From Pegoplata infirma (Eukaryota > Arthropoda > Insecta > Diptera > Anthomyiidae): 64,000 nt of DNA. Position numbers and translations under genes: made by a program. The stretch covers positions 1 through 64,000 of the forward strand of contig CAWUER010000489.1 of assembly GCA_963921195.1 (NCBI GenBank), in the 5' to 3' direction. The notes below the pieces were generated by a model, which saw nothing but the letters and a program-made list of their open reading frames with translations, did no database searches and was not told the DNA's origin. Of this stretch, positions 32,823-41,335 are shown piece after piece. Each line of letters starts with the position of its first letter. Position 1 is the stretch's first letter.

Positions 32823-33035
32823 TTATGACAATATATTGCGTTGAAGTTTGTATTGTTGCTGCGGTAATATTGTATGATTATTTAAAGTGCGAATGAATAA
32901 AGTACAAGCAAAACAAACAACTACCATAAAAATATTAACAAAAAATGAATATATTAAAAATTTTTCACCATAAAAATTTCGTATAAAAGAAACGTAAACA
33001 TCATTAAAGGTTTTCGGTGACGATTCTTCTTCCAT
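32823..33035 (-). CDS. Small single-pass membrane protein
   Basis: 70 residues: a charged N-terminus (MEEESSPKTF), one hydrophobic helix (about 26-48) and a polar tail. The size and topology resemble the small envelope proteins common in this virus group, including minor PIF-complex members, but I cannot match it to one. The ATG start is clear; no TAAG is near. Confidence 0.5.
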   Translation of the reverse strand: MEEESSPKTFNDVYVSFIRNFYGEKFLIYSFFVNIFMVVVCFACTLFIRTLNNHTILPQQQYKLQRNILS

Positions 33036-33510
33036 TTGAGTTGTGAGTATATCACAATAGTGTGTGTCTCTTAATAAAACTTTGACATGTTCAACTAACT
33101 AAATATATATGTACATATATAATACACTCCTCTATTTATGATATTTTCCATTTGTGTGTATTTAGTATTCAAGTCTGTCGTGTGTTATTTATTTAATTGC
33201 ATCTCGTTGTGCACTAACTAGAAATAATATAAAAGCAAATACATTTCAAATTGTGCAAACAGTTTTCAATTTAACCAATACTTTTAAACACAAAGATCTC
33301 ATATTTCTTCTTAATTCTGTTTATATTTACTAAACGATTTTTTTTTTAATGTCTTGTGTTGACTCTATAAAATTTATTTATAATTTGTTTTTCTTGTAAA
33401 GATTAGTGTTTTTATAATTTCTCTTGTAAAAGAATTTTTTATGTCCTGTTTTTAAAAATTGTTCTGTTATAAAACTACTCTTTACACAAGAATCATTATT
33501 TAGAAAAAAA
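33036..33510. other. Promoter region of the folate-enzyme gene
   Basis: 475 nt between divergent start codons, A/T-rich, with TATA-like tracts. No TAAG adjacent to the ATG at 33511. No gene. Confidence 0.45.
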
Positions 33511-35280
33511 ATGAACTATTACGATTATCGTGAATATGAATTAAACTACAACTATAACAATGTAATTCGACAAATATATGACAAAATTGATTGTAAAAAT
33601 CTTCAACAACAACAACAACAACAACACAACAGGTCATCACAACAATTGAGTCTACGATATGGAATCGACACGGCAACATCAAATACACTTCAAACTTTAA
33701 ACTTTGAAAATGCAAATAACCCACAACAACAATATCAAAAACATAAACAACAAGAACAACAACAATATCAAAAATATAAACAACAAGAACAACAAGAACA
33801 ACAACAATATCAAAAACGTAACCAACAAGAACAACAAGAACAACAACAATATCAAAAACGTAACCAACAAGAACAACAAGAACAACAACAATATCAAAAA
33901 CATAAACAACACGAACAACAAAAACAACAATTACTGTCGTTTAATAATAATAAATGTAAAAATAATAATGAGCATACAAATAGTAGTAAATCAATTATTA
34001 AAGAATGTTTAAAATTTTTAAATTTAACAAATTTTGTTGAAACAATTCCCGTCGTTCATGTTACCGGCAGTAAAGGTAAAGGTACTCTTGCAACATATAT
34101 TGCAGCAATTTTGCACGAATTGTACAATATTAATGTTGGAATTTATACATCGCCACACATTATGACACCACGTGAAAGAATTTGCTTAAATGGCTTTAAT
34201 CCAGTCGAGAAGACTACATTTATTCGCAGCTTTAAAACTTGCCAAACGCTTTTACCACCTGATCTCTACAATAAACTGAATTATTGTGATTTAATTTTTG
34301 TGATGAGCATATACATCTATCATTATGTGTATCGTGTCGATTTTCTCGTTATTGAAGTTCATTCGGGTGGACGTCTTGATGCCACAAATATATTTACAAA
34401 AACACATGTTGTTGCTGTAACTGAAGTAACACTTGAACATTTTCCAAAACTTGGTACAAATATTACTGAAATTCTTATTGAAAAACTTGGTCTTGTAAAG
34501 AGTGCAACTAAAGCAATTGTAACAACTAGCAATATGAAATCAAAGTATTCTCAAGTATTTAATAAATATTGTATGGAAGCAAGAATAATAGGAGTAACAA
34601 ACTCATCAACAAATGTTCTAATGCAGATTGTACAAAATTTTGATTACATTTTCCAGCAGGCATTTCTATTTGCTATTCACATTGAAGCTTCATTGAGAAG
34701 ACAGCAAGTCTTTAACGGTTCAAATAATCTCATCAACTATGAATTCATTCAAATGATCTATAATCAAAATCGTTTACCAGCGCGTCGCCAATTCATAAAT
34801 CATAATAATATTTTCTGGTACATTGATGGCGCACACACACCAGAGAGTGTTCAACGTACAATGGATTGGTTTCTTACAAGTGTCGGAGAGATTCGTAAAG
34901 TATTAATATTTACATTGACGGGTGATAGATTTATTGAAGATTTTGAAAAATCAATACCACATTCTGCCTTTCATAGAGTATTTTTCACAGCGCCCGTTGT
35001 CGATGCAAATAATTATTGTCAAGATTTTCCCTATTCAAATTCAAAATATTTTGAGAGTTCACTCAACTACCACTATGCTATAATGTGTCGCAATAAAACT
35101 ATAGAGTGTCATAAAAACTCACAGTTGACAAATACTATTAAAGGCAAAAGTATATATTCTACAGCTGGTGAAACTTTAAAAGTCTTGAGTGGTATCCAAG
35201 AAAAATATAATAATTGTGCTGTTCTTGTAACCGGTAGTTTATATTTGTGTGCAAGTTTTTTAAATATTATTCCACATTAA
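33511..35280 (+). CDS. Folylpolyglutamate synthase-like enzyme (FolC/Mur ligase family)
   Basis: ATP-dependent ligase that adds glutamate to folates and so retains them in the cell. Family signatures: P-loop VTGSKGKGT (about 184-192), YTSPH (about 212-216), the signature IEVHSGGRLDATN (about 281-293), LEHFPKLGTN (308-317) with KLGLVK (about 325-330), and IDGAHTPES in the C-terminal domain. In the third motif HSGGR replaces the usual GLGGR, and the usual D of the H-loop is not obvious, so activity should not be assumed. About 140 N-terminal residues are Gln-rich repeats (core QQYQKxxQQEQ) absent from cellular enzymes. Probably acquired from a host or bacterium. No TAAG, consistent with early expression and with supplying one-carbon units for thymidylate and purines. 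Confidence 0.88.
   Translation: MNYYDYREYELNYNYNNVIRQIYDKIDCKNLQQQQQQQHNRSSQQLSLRYGIDTATSNTLQTLNFENANNPQQQYQKHKQQEQQQYQKYKQQEQQEQQQYQKRNQQEQQEQQQYQKRNQQEQQEQQQYQKHKQHEQQKQQLLSFNNNKCKNNNEHTNSSKSIIKECLKFLNLTNFVETIPVVHVTGSKGKGTLATYIAAILHELYNINVGIYTSPHIMTPRERICLNGFNPVEKTTFIRSFKTCQTLLPPDLYNKLNYCDLIFVMSIYIYHYVYRVDFLVIEVHSGGRLDATNIFTKTHVVAVTEVTLEHFPKLGTNITEILIEKLGLVKSATKAIVTTSNMKSKYSQVFNKYCMEARIIGVTNSSTNVLMQIVQNFDYIFQQAFLFAIHIEASLRRQQVFNGSNNLINYEFIQMIYNQNRLPARRQFINHNNIFWYIDGAHTPESVQRTMDWFLTSVGEIRKVLIFTLTGDRFIEDFEKSIPHSAFHRVFFTAPVVDANNYCQDFPYSNSKYFESSLNYHYAIMCRNKTIECHKNSQLTNTIKGKSIYSTAGETLKVLSGIQEKYNNCAVLVTGSLYLCASFLNIIPH
33721..33930 (+). repeat. In-frame Gln-rich repeat block
   Basis: Repeats of 24-36 bp encode QQYQK(H/R)(K/N)QQEQ with varying QEQ insertions, made mostly of CAA codons. 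They lie upstream of the catalytic core of the folate enzyme. Confidence 0.85.
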
Positions 35281-35680
35281 TATTATATTTTTTTTCTACT
35301 ATTTATTTATTACCTCAAATATTTATACTTTTTTTTTTATATTCATGTACACTATATAATTTTTATTTATGTATACTATTATTTTCTTTATATTTATACT
35401 ATTATATTTTTATTTATATATACTATTATTTTTTTTTACATTTATACTATAATTTTAATTATTATTCTACTTTATACATATTTTGTATACATATATTTTT
35501 TTTAATTACCAATACATTACAAAATTTATTATATAGATTTAATTATAATGCAAATGTAAAAGAATAAAAATTGTAACTGTATATTTTAATAAAAAAAAAA
35601 AAATAATTGTGCATATAAATAATTTCTGGAAATAAAAAATATATGTGAAGAGTGTACATCATTTCAACAATTAATATAAT
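35281..35680. other. Convergent A/T-rich spacer
   Basis: Repeated TATACTATTATTTTT-type stretches between 35345 and 35460; AATAAA signals on both sides. The open frames here translate low-complexity A/T only; no gene. Confidence 0.5.
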
Positions 35681-36352
35681 TTATACAATTCTTTCAAGTT
35701 CATTTGATAAAAATGATATAAATTCATTATAATTACTTTTGGCATAACAATGTTTTTGTTTATCAATTAATTTATAATATTTATGTAAATCCATAATAAT
35801 AGCATTAACATATTCTGTATTTTTTACACGTCGAAATCCTTTTAATTTAATTGGTGTTATGGTATTGTTGAAACTTAAATTAATTTTTGACTGTGAATCG
35901 TTGACGCGACATAATAATTCATTGTTCAATTTAGTCCAACCAGCACTTTTGTCGCGTGTATCATTTGTAATGAATGTAACTAAATCTGATATTTTTTGCT
36001 CTTGTGGTATGAATATATTTTCCATGTCGGCTTCAATAAAAGAAATTTTATATGTCCATATGATATTTTTTGGATCTTCCCATTCTAATTCAAAAATTTT
36101 TGGAAACCTATAGAATGACTTGAAAAAAAATCCACATTCCTCAATGAATTCACGTACACCACACGTAAAGACGGGTTCATGAGAATTTTGACATGCTCCG
36201 CGCGGTATACAATACTGTTCAACAAACGGTTCAGGATTCCTAAGATTGAATTTCCTATCATTACTATCATACGGGCATAATCGCTGTAATATTACAATTT
36301 TCTGTCGTTTAGTGTCATAAACAAAAAGTCCACAACGTGTTAATTGTCCCAT
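35681..36352 (-). CDS. Nudix hydrolase
   Basis: 223 residues with a Nudix box at about 52-75. REFIEECGF supplies the REx2EExG catalytic helix, with the upstream Glu (E59) at normal spacing, but the first Gly sits one residue early (Gly52, with Ala53 at the canonical position). An N-terminal strand GLFVYDTKRQKIVILQR precedes it, as is usual. Nudix enzymes cut nucleoside diphosphate linkages; viral ones include mRNA-decapping enzymes (poxvirus D9/D10, ASFV g5R) and the baculovirus Ac38 ADP-ribose pyrophosphatase. The substrate here is unknown. It follows the 535-residue gene by 11 nt; the TAAG 15 nt before its ATG overlaps that gene's stop codon. Confidence 0.86.
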   Translation of the reverse strand: MGQLTRCGLFVYDTKRQKIVILQRLCPYDSNDRKFNLRNPEPFVEQYCIPRGACQNSHEPVFTCGVREFIEECGFFFKSFYRFPKIFELEWEDPKNIIWTYKISFIEADMENIFIPQEQKISDLVTFITNDTRDKSAGWTKLNNELLCRVNDSQSKINLSFNNTITPIKLKGFRRVKNTEYVNAIIMDLHKYYKLIDKQKHCYAKSNYNEFISFLSNELERIV

Positions 36353-36362
36353 TGCAATAACT

Positions 36363-36366
36363 CTTA
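36363..36366 (-). promoter_or_regulatory. TAAG motif overlapping the upstream gene's stop codon
   Basis: ATAAG 15 nt before the Nudix ATG; its TAA is the stop codon of the 535-residue gene. If used, the Nudix mRNA would start exactly at the end of the upstream gene. Confidence 0.45.
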
Positions 36367-37971
36367 TTCCATAACAAATGTACCAATTTTATTAAAACTA
36401 AATGATGGCGGTGATAATTGTTTCTTAAATTGACTCAATCCGTCTGTTTTTCTCAATATAAAATTATCTTCTGTTTTTTTCAATACCAAGTTATTCTCTT
36501 GATTATAAAGGTTTGTCGTTGTTGTCATTGATGATGCTAAAGGTGCTAATTGTTCTTCTTGTTCTTCTTCTTCAGTTATATTAATTTGATTGTTGTCAGC
36601 ATTTTCACAAACATCAACTTCACTACCATCATCGCTAGCATCACAATCATCATCACTGCTACTACTACTACTACTACTACTAGAATATGTTTCAGAGTAG
36701 TAATCACTTGAATTTTTGTTATTTAAATTTATACTGTTTTCAATTTTTAAATTTTTCACATCTTGCATTTGTTTATTTTCATTCATAGGGTATGTAAATC
36801 TATTGCTACTCATTTTAGCATCACCTAAAACTTTCAAGTTATCTACATCATTAATTGTTATTTGATCTGAAACTGTTGTAATTTCATTACTTTTTAATGA
36901 ACCTGTAAATTTTGATGTGCTCGGCAGTTGTTCATTGTTATTATTAATATTTTCATTGTATAGTAAATTATGATTAGCAACAAATGTGTCATTAGATATA
37001 GATTCAATGCTGGAATCAACAAAACCATTTTCAGTTATTAAATTTTTATTCTGTTTGGCAAACTTTTCATCAGATATAACATCAGTGCTGGAATCAACAA
37101 AACTATTTTCAGTTATTAAATTTTTATTCTGTTTGGCAAACTTATCATCGGATATAGAATCAGTGCTGGAATCAACAAAATTATTTTCTGTCATTGAATT
37201 GTCATCAACATTAGAATTAGAATTAGAATTAGAATCAAACGACGTAGTATTGTGTGGCGGTAGTACATTTGTTATAATTTTTTCTACAATTGGATTCTTT
37301 TGTGCAACAACATTTGTCTTTAGTAGTGAAGAATTAAATTTAGGTTTTTCTTTATCTAAATTCACTAAGGTGGGTGTTTTCATGGCTGCTGCATTAACAA
37401 TATTTCGTATACCAGATCCGTAAATCATATTACTATGTTTATCGACAAATTTTTGATTTTCAATACGTAAACGTTCCTTCTTTTGTATAATTGTTTCGCC
37501 GCCGTCTGTCATATCAGCTGAACACATCATTTGAATAATATCCATAAATATTTTAAATGGCAATAGTAATGGATGATCATCTGGCAAAAGAGATTTTTGA
37601 CTTTCTGATGTATTCATGTATAAATCAAACATTGTCTCAAAACGATAATTTTCCAATATTGTTATGTATTTTTCGTTGACATTTTTGAAACGACGTAATC
37701 CAGAAACTGCAATTTTACACATCATGTACGAAAATGTAATGGCATTAATGGTATCTTTGAAAATTGTTTCTAAAATTTTAATAGCATTATCAAGATTAAG
37801 GATTTCTTCTTGTGAAGCATTTGACATTTTTTCACGATAATTTATTAGCTCAACAAGCATATTTTTATATTCTATTGGTACATATTCTGAACGCAAAATT
37901 GTCATACGATCATATAACATGGTCATTTTACGTACAACATTTTGTTTATTAATAAACTTAACAGCATCCAT
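36364..37971 (-). CDS. Unrecognised 535-residue protein with long repeats
   Basis: Residues 1-220 are complex and helical (domain-like), not recognised. About 250-340 carry three copies of a repeat of about 27 residues with core NSFVDSSTD(S/V)ISD(D/E)KFAKQ. Then come Ser-rich and acidic tracts (poly-Ser near 432, EEEEQEEQ). The C-terminus is short and basic/hydrophobic. No signal peptide. A TAAG lies about 30 nt before the ATG. The structure (folded head, disordered acidic tail) is like many tegument or nuclear viral proteins, but this is analogy only. Confidence 0.73.
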   Translation of the reverse strand: MDAVKFINKQNVVRKMTMLYDRMTILRSEYVPIEYKNMLVELINYREKMSNASQEEILNLDNAIKILETIFKDTINAITFSYMMCKIAVSGLRRFKNVNEKYITILENYRFETMFDLYMNTSESQKSLLPDDHPLLLPFKIFMDIIQMMCSADMTDGGETIIQKKERLRIENQKFVDKHSNMIYGSGIRNIVNAAAMKTPTLVNLDKEKPKFNSSLLKTNVVAQKNPIVEKIITNVLPPHNTTSFDSNSNSNSNVDDNSMTENNFVDSSTDSISDDKFAKQNKNLITENSFVDSSTDVISDEKFAKQNKNLITENGFVDSSIESISNDTFVANHNLLYNENINNNNEQLPSTSKFTGSLKSNEITTVSDQITINDVDNLKVLGDAKMSSNRFTYPMNENKQMQDVKNLKIENSINLNNKNSSDYYSETYSSSSSSSSSSDDDCDASDDGSEVDVCENADNNQINITEEEEQEEQLAPLASSMTTTTNLYNQENNLVLKKTEDNFILRKTDGLSQFKKQLSPPSFSFNKIGTFVME

Positions 37972-38254
37972 TACAAGAAATTTGGATTAAAGTCTTATAT
38001 AAAGAAATTTTATTGTATAATATAATGTTCGCACTGCTCTATACTTGAATTATGTAAAATTTACTTTAATATACATTTTTACAAAGTATTTTTACACTAA
38101 GAATACAATAGTTATGTTAATACACAAATAATGAAAAAAAAAAAATTATAAATTCAAAAGATTTTGTGTTTTTTTTTTAATTTAAATGTATACACTAGTT
38201 TGACGGACGGCCAATTTGTAGAGTAATATTAACAATTACTTGTATAGAAAAATC

Positions 38255-39667
38255 TTAGACAAAAGTTGTATCGATGAAATTTGTGTCTACATTATATATT
38301 CTAAGAATCCATTTGAACCAATCTATTGTTAAATATTGTGATGGTAAACACATACGATGTATACTAGTTTGACGACCTACAAGTGATTGAAATAGAGTAA
38401 TATTAGCAAGTCCGTGATCAACAAGACGATTGTAATTTGAAGAATTTTCAATATTAGTTTGAATCTGATGATAGTGACATTTAAAGCCAAACATTGTATT
38501 AATAACAGCTTCATCATAGACTTGTAAATATGCAGATATTAGGAAATGACATAATGTAGCATTCGGTGACAATTCCAATTGTCCGTTGCTTTTATTGGTA
38601 ACATTTTGTATGTGCGGACATTCGTTAGAGTGCTTAGCAACACATTTAAATTCTGGAACGAGATTACGTTGATTTATAAAAGTTGATGCTGAACAGATTT
38701 TCTTTTCACGTAATTTATCACGTTGTACATCTTTTATTTGACCATTGCAACTTTGTGCCATCAAACTCAGCAGACCCAATAGCTGTATACGTAAACTAGG
38801 TAAAAAAATTTTCCAATCTCGAACTATAGTGCACGGTCGTAAAAATAATAAACTTCCATCAGTTTTCATTAGTACATCAAAGATTTGTTCAGGCAAGAGA
38901 TGATTTAAAAGTACATTCTCATTAGTTTGTGTTACCGATGTGCTAGCATCAATTTGTTTTCCAAAAACTTTCTCCAATGAAATGTCTTCATTTAACATTG
39001 GTAATATTTTATTGCAATATATTGTTAAAAGTTCAGTACAATTTAAAAAAGTTTGCATTCCTAGACGTTCTGTGTCGAAAATACTGTAGGTTGTTGAAAT
39101 GTCTAAACCAATATTAACAGAAAATCGTATAGATTGTTCAACATGACTAGTCTTGTGTAAATGTACCTTTTGATGAATTTCATTTGTAGCAGACGACATC
39201 TCCTGCAATGGTTGTACTAATGCTATAGTTTTTGATACTAGAGAATTTTCAACTTTATTGTCAATCAGAGTACTACTACAACTACCATCGCCATTATTAT
39301 TAGTAATTTGATTATGATTAATGGAGCTTGTATTTTGTAAATTTGAAAGTGTATTTTTTGTTTTTGAAATTTCAATGGCAGCAGCAGCAGCATCACTATT
39401 AATATAGTAAAACTTTAAATTATAATTGTAAGTTTCACAAATGTCCAACATTAGATCAGCAACACATTTGCAGTCGACATCAAAAGTGACATGTTGACTA
39501 TTATAAACATGCCAATAATCATTTGTTATTTTATCAAATAGTATGAAACAACCAGCATAATCTGCATGCCATGGCCATTGTATGAAAGGACACGGTTCGA
39601 TAATTTGAAAATTTAAACTATTTCCAATACCGTTTAAATCAGATTTACTATTTAAAAGAAATTTCAT
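38255..39667 (-). CDS. Unrecognised 470-residue Cys/His-containing protein
   Basis: Not recognised. The N-terminal 100 residues are aromatic-rich (EPCPFIQWPWHADYAGC), a Ser/Asn-rich linker follows (about 105-180), and the C-terminal 280 residues are complex with clustered Cys/His (KCVAKHSNECPH and FKCHYHQ) that could bind zinc. No membrane helix. TTAAG lies 12 nt before the ATG (39675-39678, opposite strand), which suggests late expression. It is divergent from the 390-residue gene at 39899. Confidence 0.74.
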   Translation of the reverse strand: MKFLLNSKSDLNGIGNSLNFQIIEPCPFIQWPWHADYAGCFILFDKITNDYWHVYNSQHVTFDVDCKCVADLMLDICETYNYNLKFYYINSDAAAAAIEISKTKNTLSNLQNTSSINHNQITNNNGDGSCSSTLIDNKVENSLVSKTIALVQPLQEMSSATNEIHQKVHLHKTSHVEQSIRFSVNIGLDISTTYSIFDTERLGMQTFLNCTELLTIYCNKILPMLNEDISLEKVFGKQIDASTSVTQTNENVLLNHLLPEQIFDVLMKTDGSLLFLRPCTIVRDWKIFLPSLRIQLLGLLSLMAQSCNGQIKDVQRDKLREKKICSASTFINQRNLVPEFKCVAKHSNECPHIQNVTNKSNGQLELSPNATLCHFLISAYLQVYDEAVINTMFGFKCHYHQIQTNIENSSNYNRLVDHGLANITLFQSLVGRQTSIHRMCLPSQYLTIDWFKWILRIYNVDTNFIDTTFV

Positions 39668-39898
39668 TTTATTTCTTAATATTATGTTTGAGAAATTTTT
39701 TACTTTTTAATTTTTAAGACCTTTTCTACCCTCATTCTTAAGATTTATTCTACCTACCATCATTCTTAAGATTTATAAGATTTTTTAGATTTATTCTACC
39801 ATCATTTTTTAAATTTATTCTATTATCATCATCAGCCCAGAGTTTGTTAAATATTGAGTAAATGTAAGTAGATGGTTATGATATAAGTAGAATAAACA
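39668..39898. promoter_or_regulatory. Divergent promoter region with imperfect repeats
   Basis: Short repeats of a TTAAGATTTATTCTACC-like sequence lie between about 39735 and 39830. TAAG motifs point outwards to both genes (39675-39678 minus; 39865-39868 and 39884-39887 plus). Probably a late bidirectional promoter. Confidence 0.45.
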
Positions 39899-41071
39899 AT
39901 GAATCAACAACAAGGCCAAAATAACTATGCTGGTGGGCCACGTCTACAAGATGCAGAAGATGTTCGACCTAATATTGCTGCAGATAATTGCTTGCCACAT
40001 GACAATCCATCATTTGTTAATTCTCAAATGTTCTTTGATAAACCAAAAGTGGCTCAAGTACCATTAGATTGTTCTACATATGTTCAGTCTACGCCAGTAG
40101 TATCTTGTTTACTGGCCTTTTTAAATTGCTGCGACAATTTGCCCATTTCATTCGGTCCATTATGTACATATCACAACAACATTTTATTCGGTCGACATTT
40201 TCTATCGACAACCAATGATGGCGGTATTGCTCCTGTAGCTTCAGTTGCCACCAAGAAAATGCTCGGAGTTCCTACACTATTTCTTCTGTCGACACTACCA
40301 AGTCCTCTAACCGAAGAAGATCTTCGTCTAGGTCTAGCTCCACTAACAAATGGTCTCGACGGTACTGCATATTCCAATTTAATAAAGTTTTATATGCTTT
40401 TGGGAACACCACAAGAAATGTGGACGGCTGATGCATACTTGCATACTTTTAAACGTTACATGTTGGATCTATCGGAAGGTTATTTTGAAATGTTGAAACC
40501 ACATTTACGCATTATTGACAATCTGTTAATACCGGTGACAGTGTCAGCATCATTCTATCAGAAAATTAAGAGAAGTAGCTGGTGGTATACAGTTTTTGAG
40601 AATGTTAGACGCGGTGATTGGCAAGCACAAATTGCCGACTATGGACAAGGACAACGTAATCCAATACAAGCCAATGAAACACAACCAGTCATCTATCATA
40701 TACCGATTGAACATTTTTCCATTATTGACATTCTAATGATTCTTTCATTTAATTTTGATATACGTTTCGGCGATGCAAGCTATATGAGTAATGTTATGGT
40801 ATATGATGGAAAAATTGTCATCGGAACTGGTCAAGGTATTCATAATACTTTACAGAGCAACAAAAATAAACCAAACTTTTCCGTGTATTCGACGAGTGTT
40901 CAACGATTTCTTGATTCTCGTATGAGTCATCCTCAACATAATCTCGACTATCTAATATTGGCAGTCGAACCAAGATCATATAATGTAGATCATATCCATC
41001 ATATGGCTATAGCAGAACGTAAAAATTCTTCAGTAGTAATGTCTTTGGATAAAATTGTACGAAAACGTTGA
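39899..41071 (+). CDS. Unrecognised 390-residue protein, possible structural protein
   Basis: Not recognised. It is noticeably less A/T-rich and less low-complexity than its neighbours, a feature of highly expressed, conserved genes. The N-terminus is Gln/Asn/Gly-rich and polar (MNQQQGQNNYAGG); the rest is well mixed with many Pro, Leu and aromatic residues and Cys at about 60, 70, 78, 79 and 89. There is no signal peptide or clear membrane helix. Two TAAG motifs precede the ATG (nearest 15 nt). Abundant virion protein (for instance capsid) is a reasonable guess from composition and promoter only. Confidence 0.75.
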   Translation: MNQQQGQNNYAGGPRLQDAEDVRPNIAADNCLPHDNPSFVNSQMFFDKPKVAQVPLDCSTYVQSTPVVSCLLAFLNCCDNLPISFGPLCTYHNNILFGRHFLSTTNDGGIAPVASVATKKMLGVPTLFLLSTLPSPLTEEDLRLGLAPLTNGLDGTAYSNLIKFYMLLGTPQEMWTADAYLHTFKRYMLDLSEGYFEMLKPHLRIIDNLLIPVTVSASFYQKIKRSSWWYTVFENVRRGDWQAQIADYGQGQRNPIQANETQPVIYHIPIEHFSIIDILMILSFNFDIRFGDASYMSNVMVYDGKIVIGTGQGIHNTLQSNKNKPNFSVYSTSVQRFLDSRMSHPQHNLDYLILAVEPRSYNVDHIHHMAIAERKNSSVVMSLDKIVRKR

Positions 41072-41335
41072 AAACAAATAAATATCCTTTTACAAAAACA
41101 ATACAAAATCTGTTAAAACTTTACATTAAAATCTGTATCTAATTCCTCATAAAATAACAAAAAAAAATATATCCAAGAAGAAAAAATGTGTGTTTTAAAA
41201 TAAAAAAAAACAATTTTAATATTTTCAAACATATTTATTTCATTTATAACAATTAAAAATTATAATTTTTCGCTTGTTCTTTTTATTATTACCAATATTA
41301 TTTCTATTGTTGTCGTAGTACACCATAATATAAAA

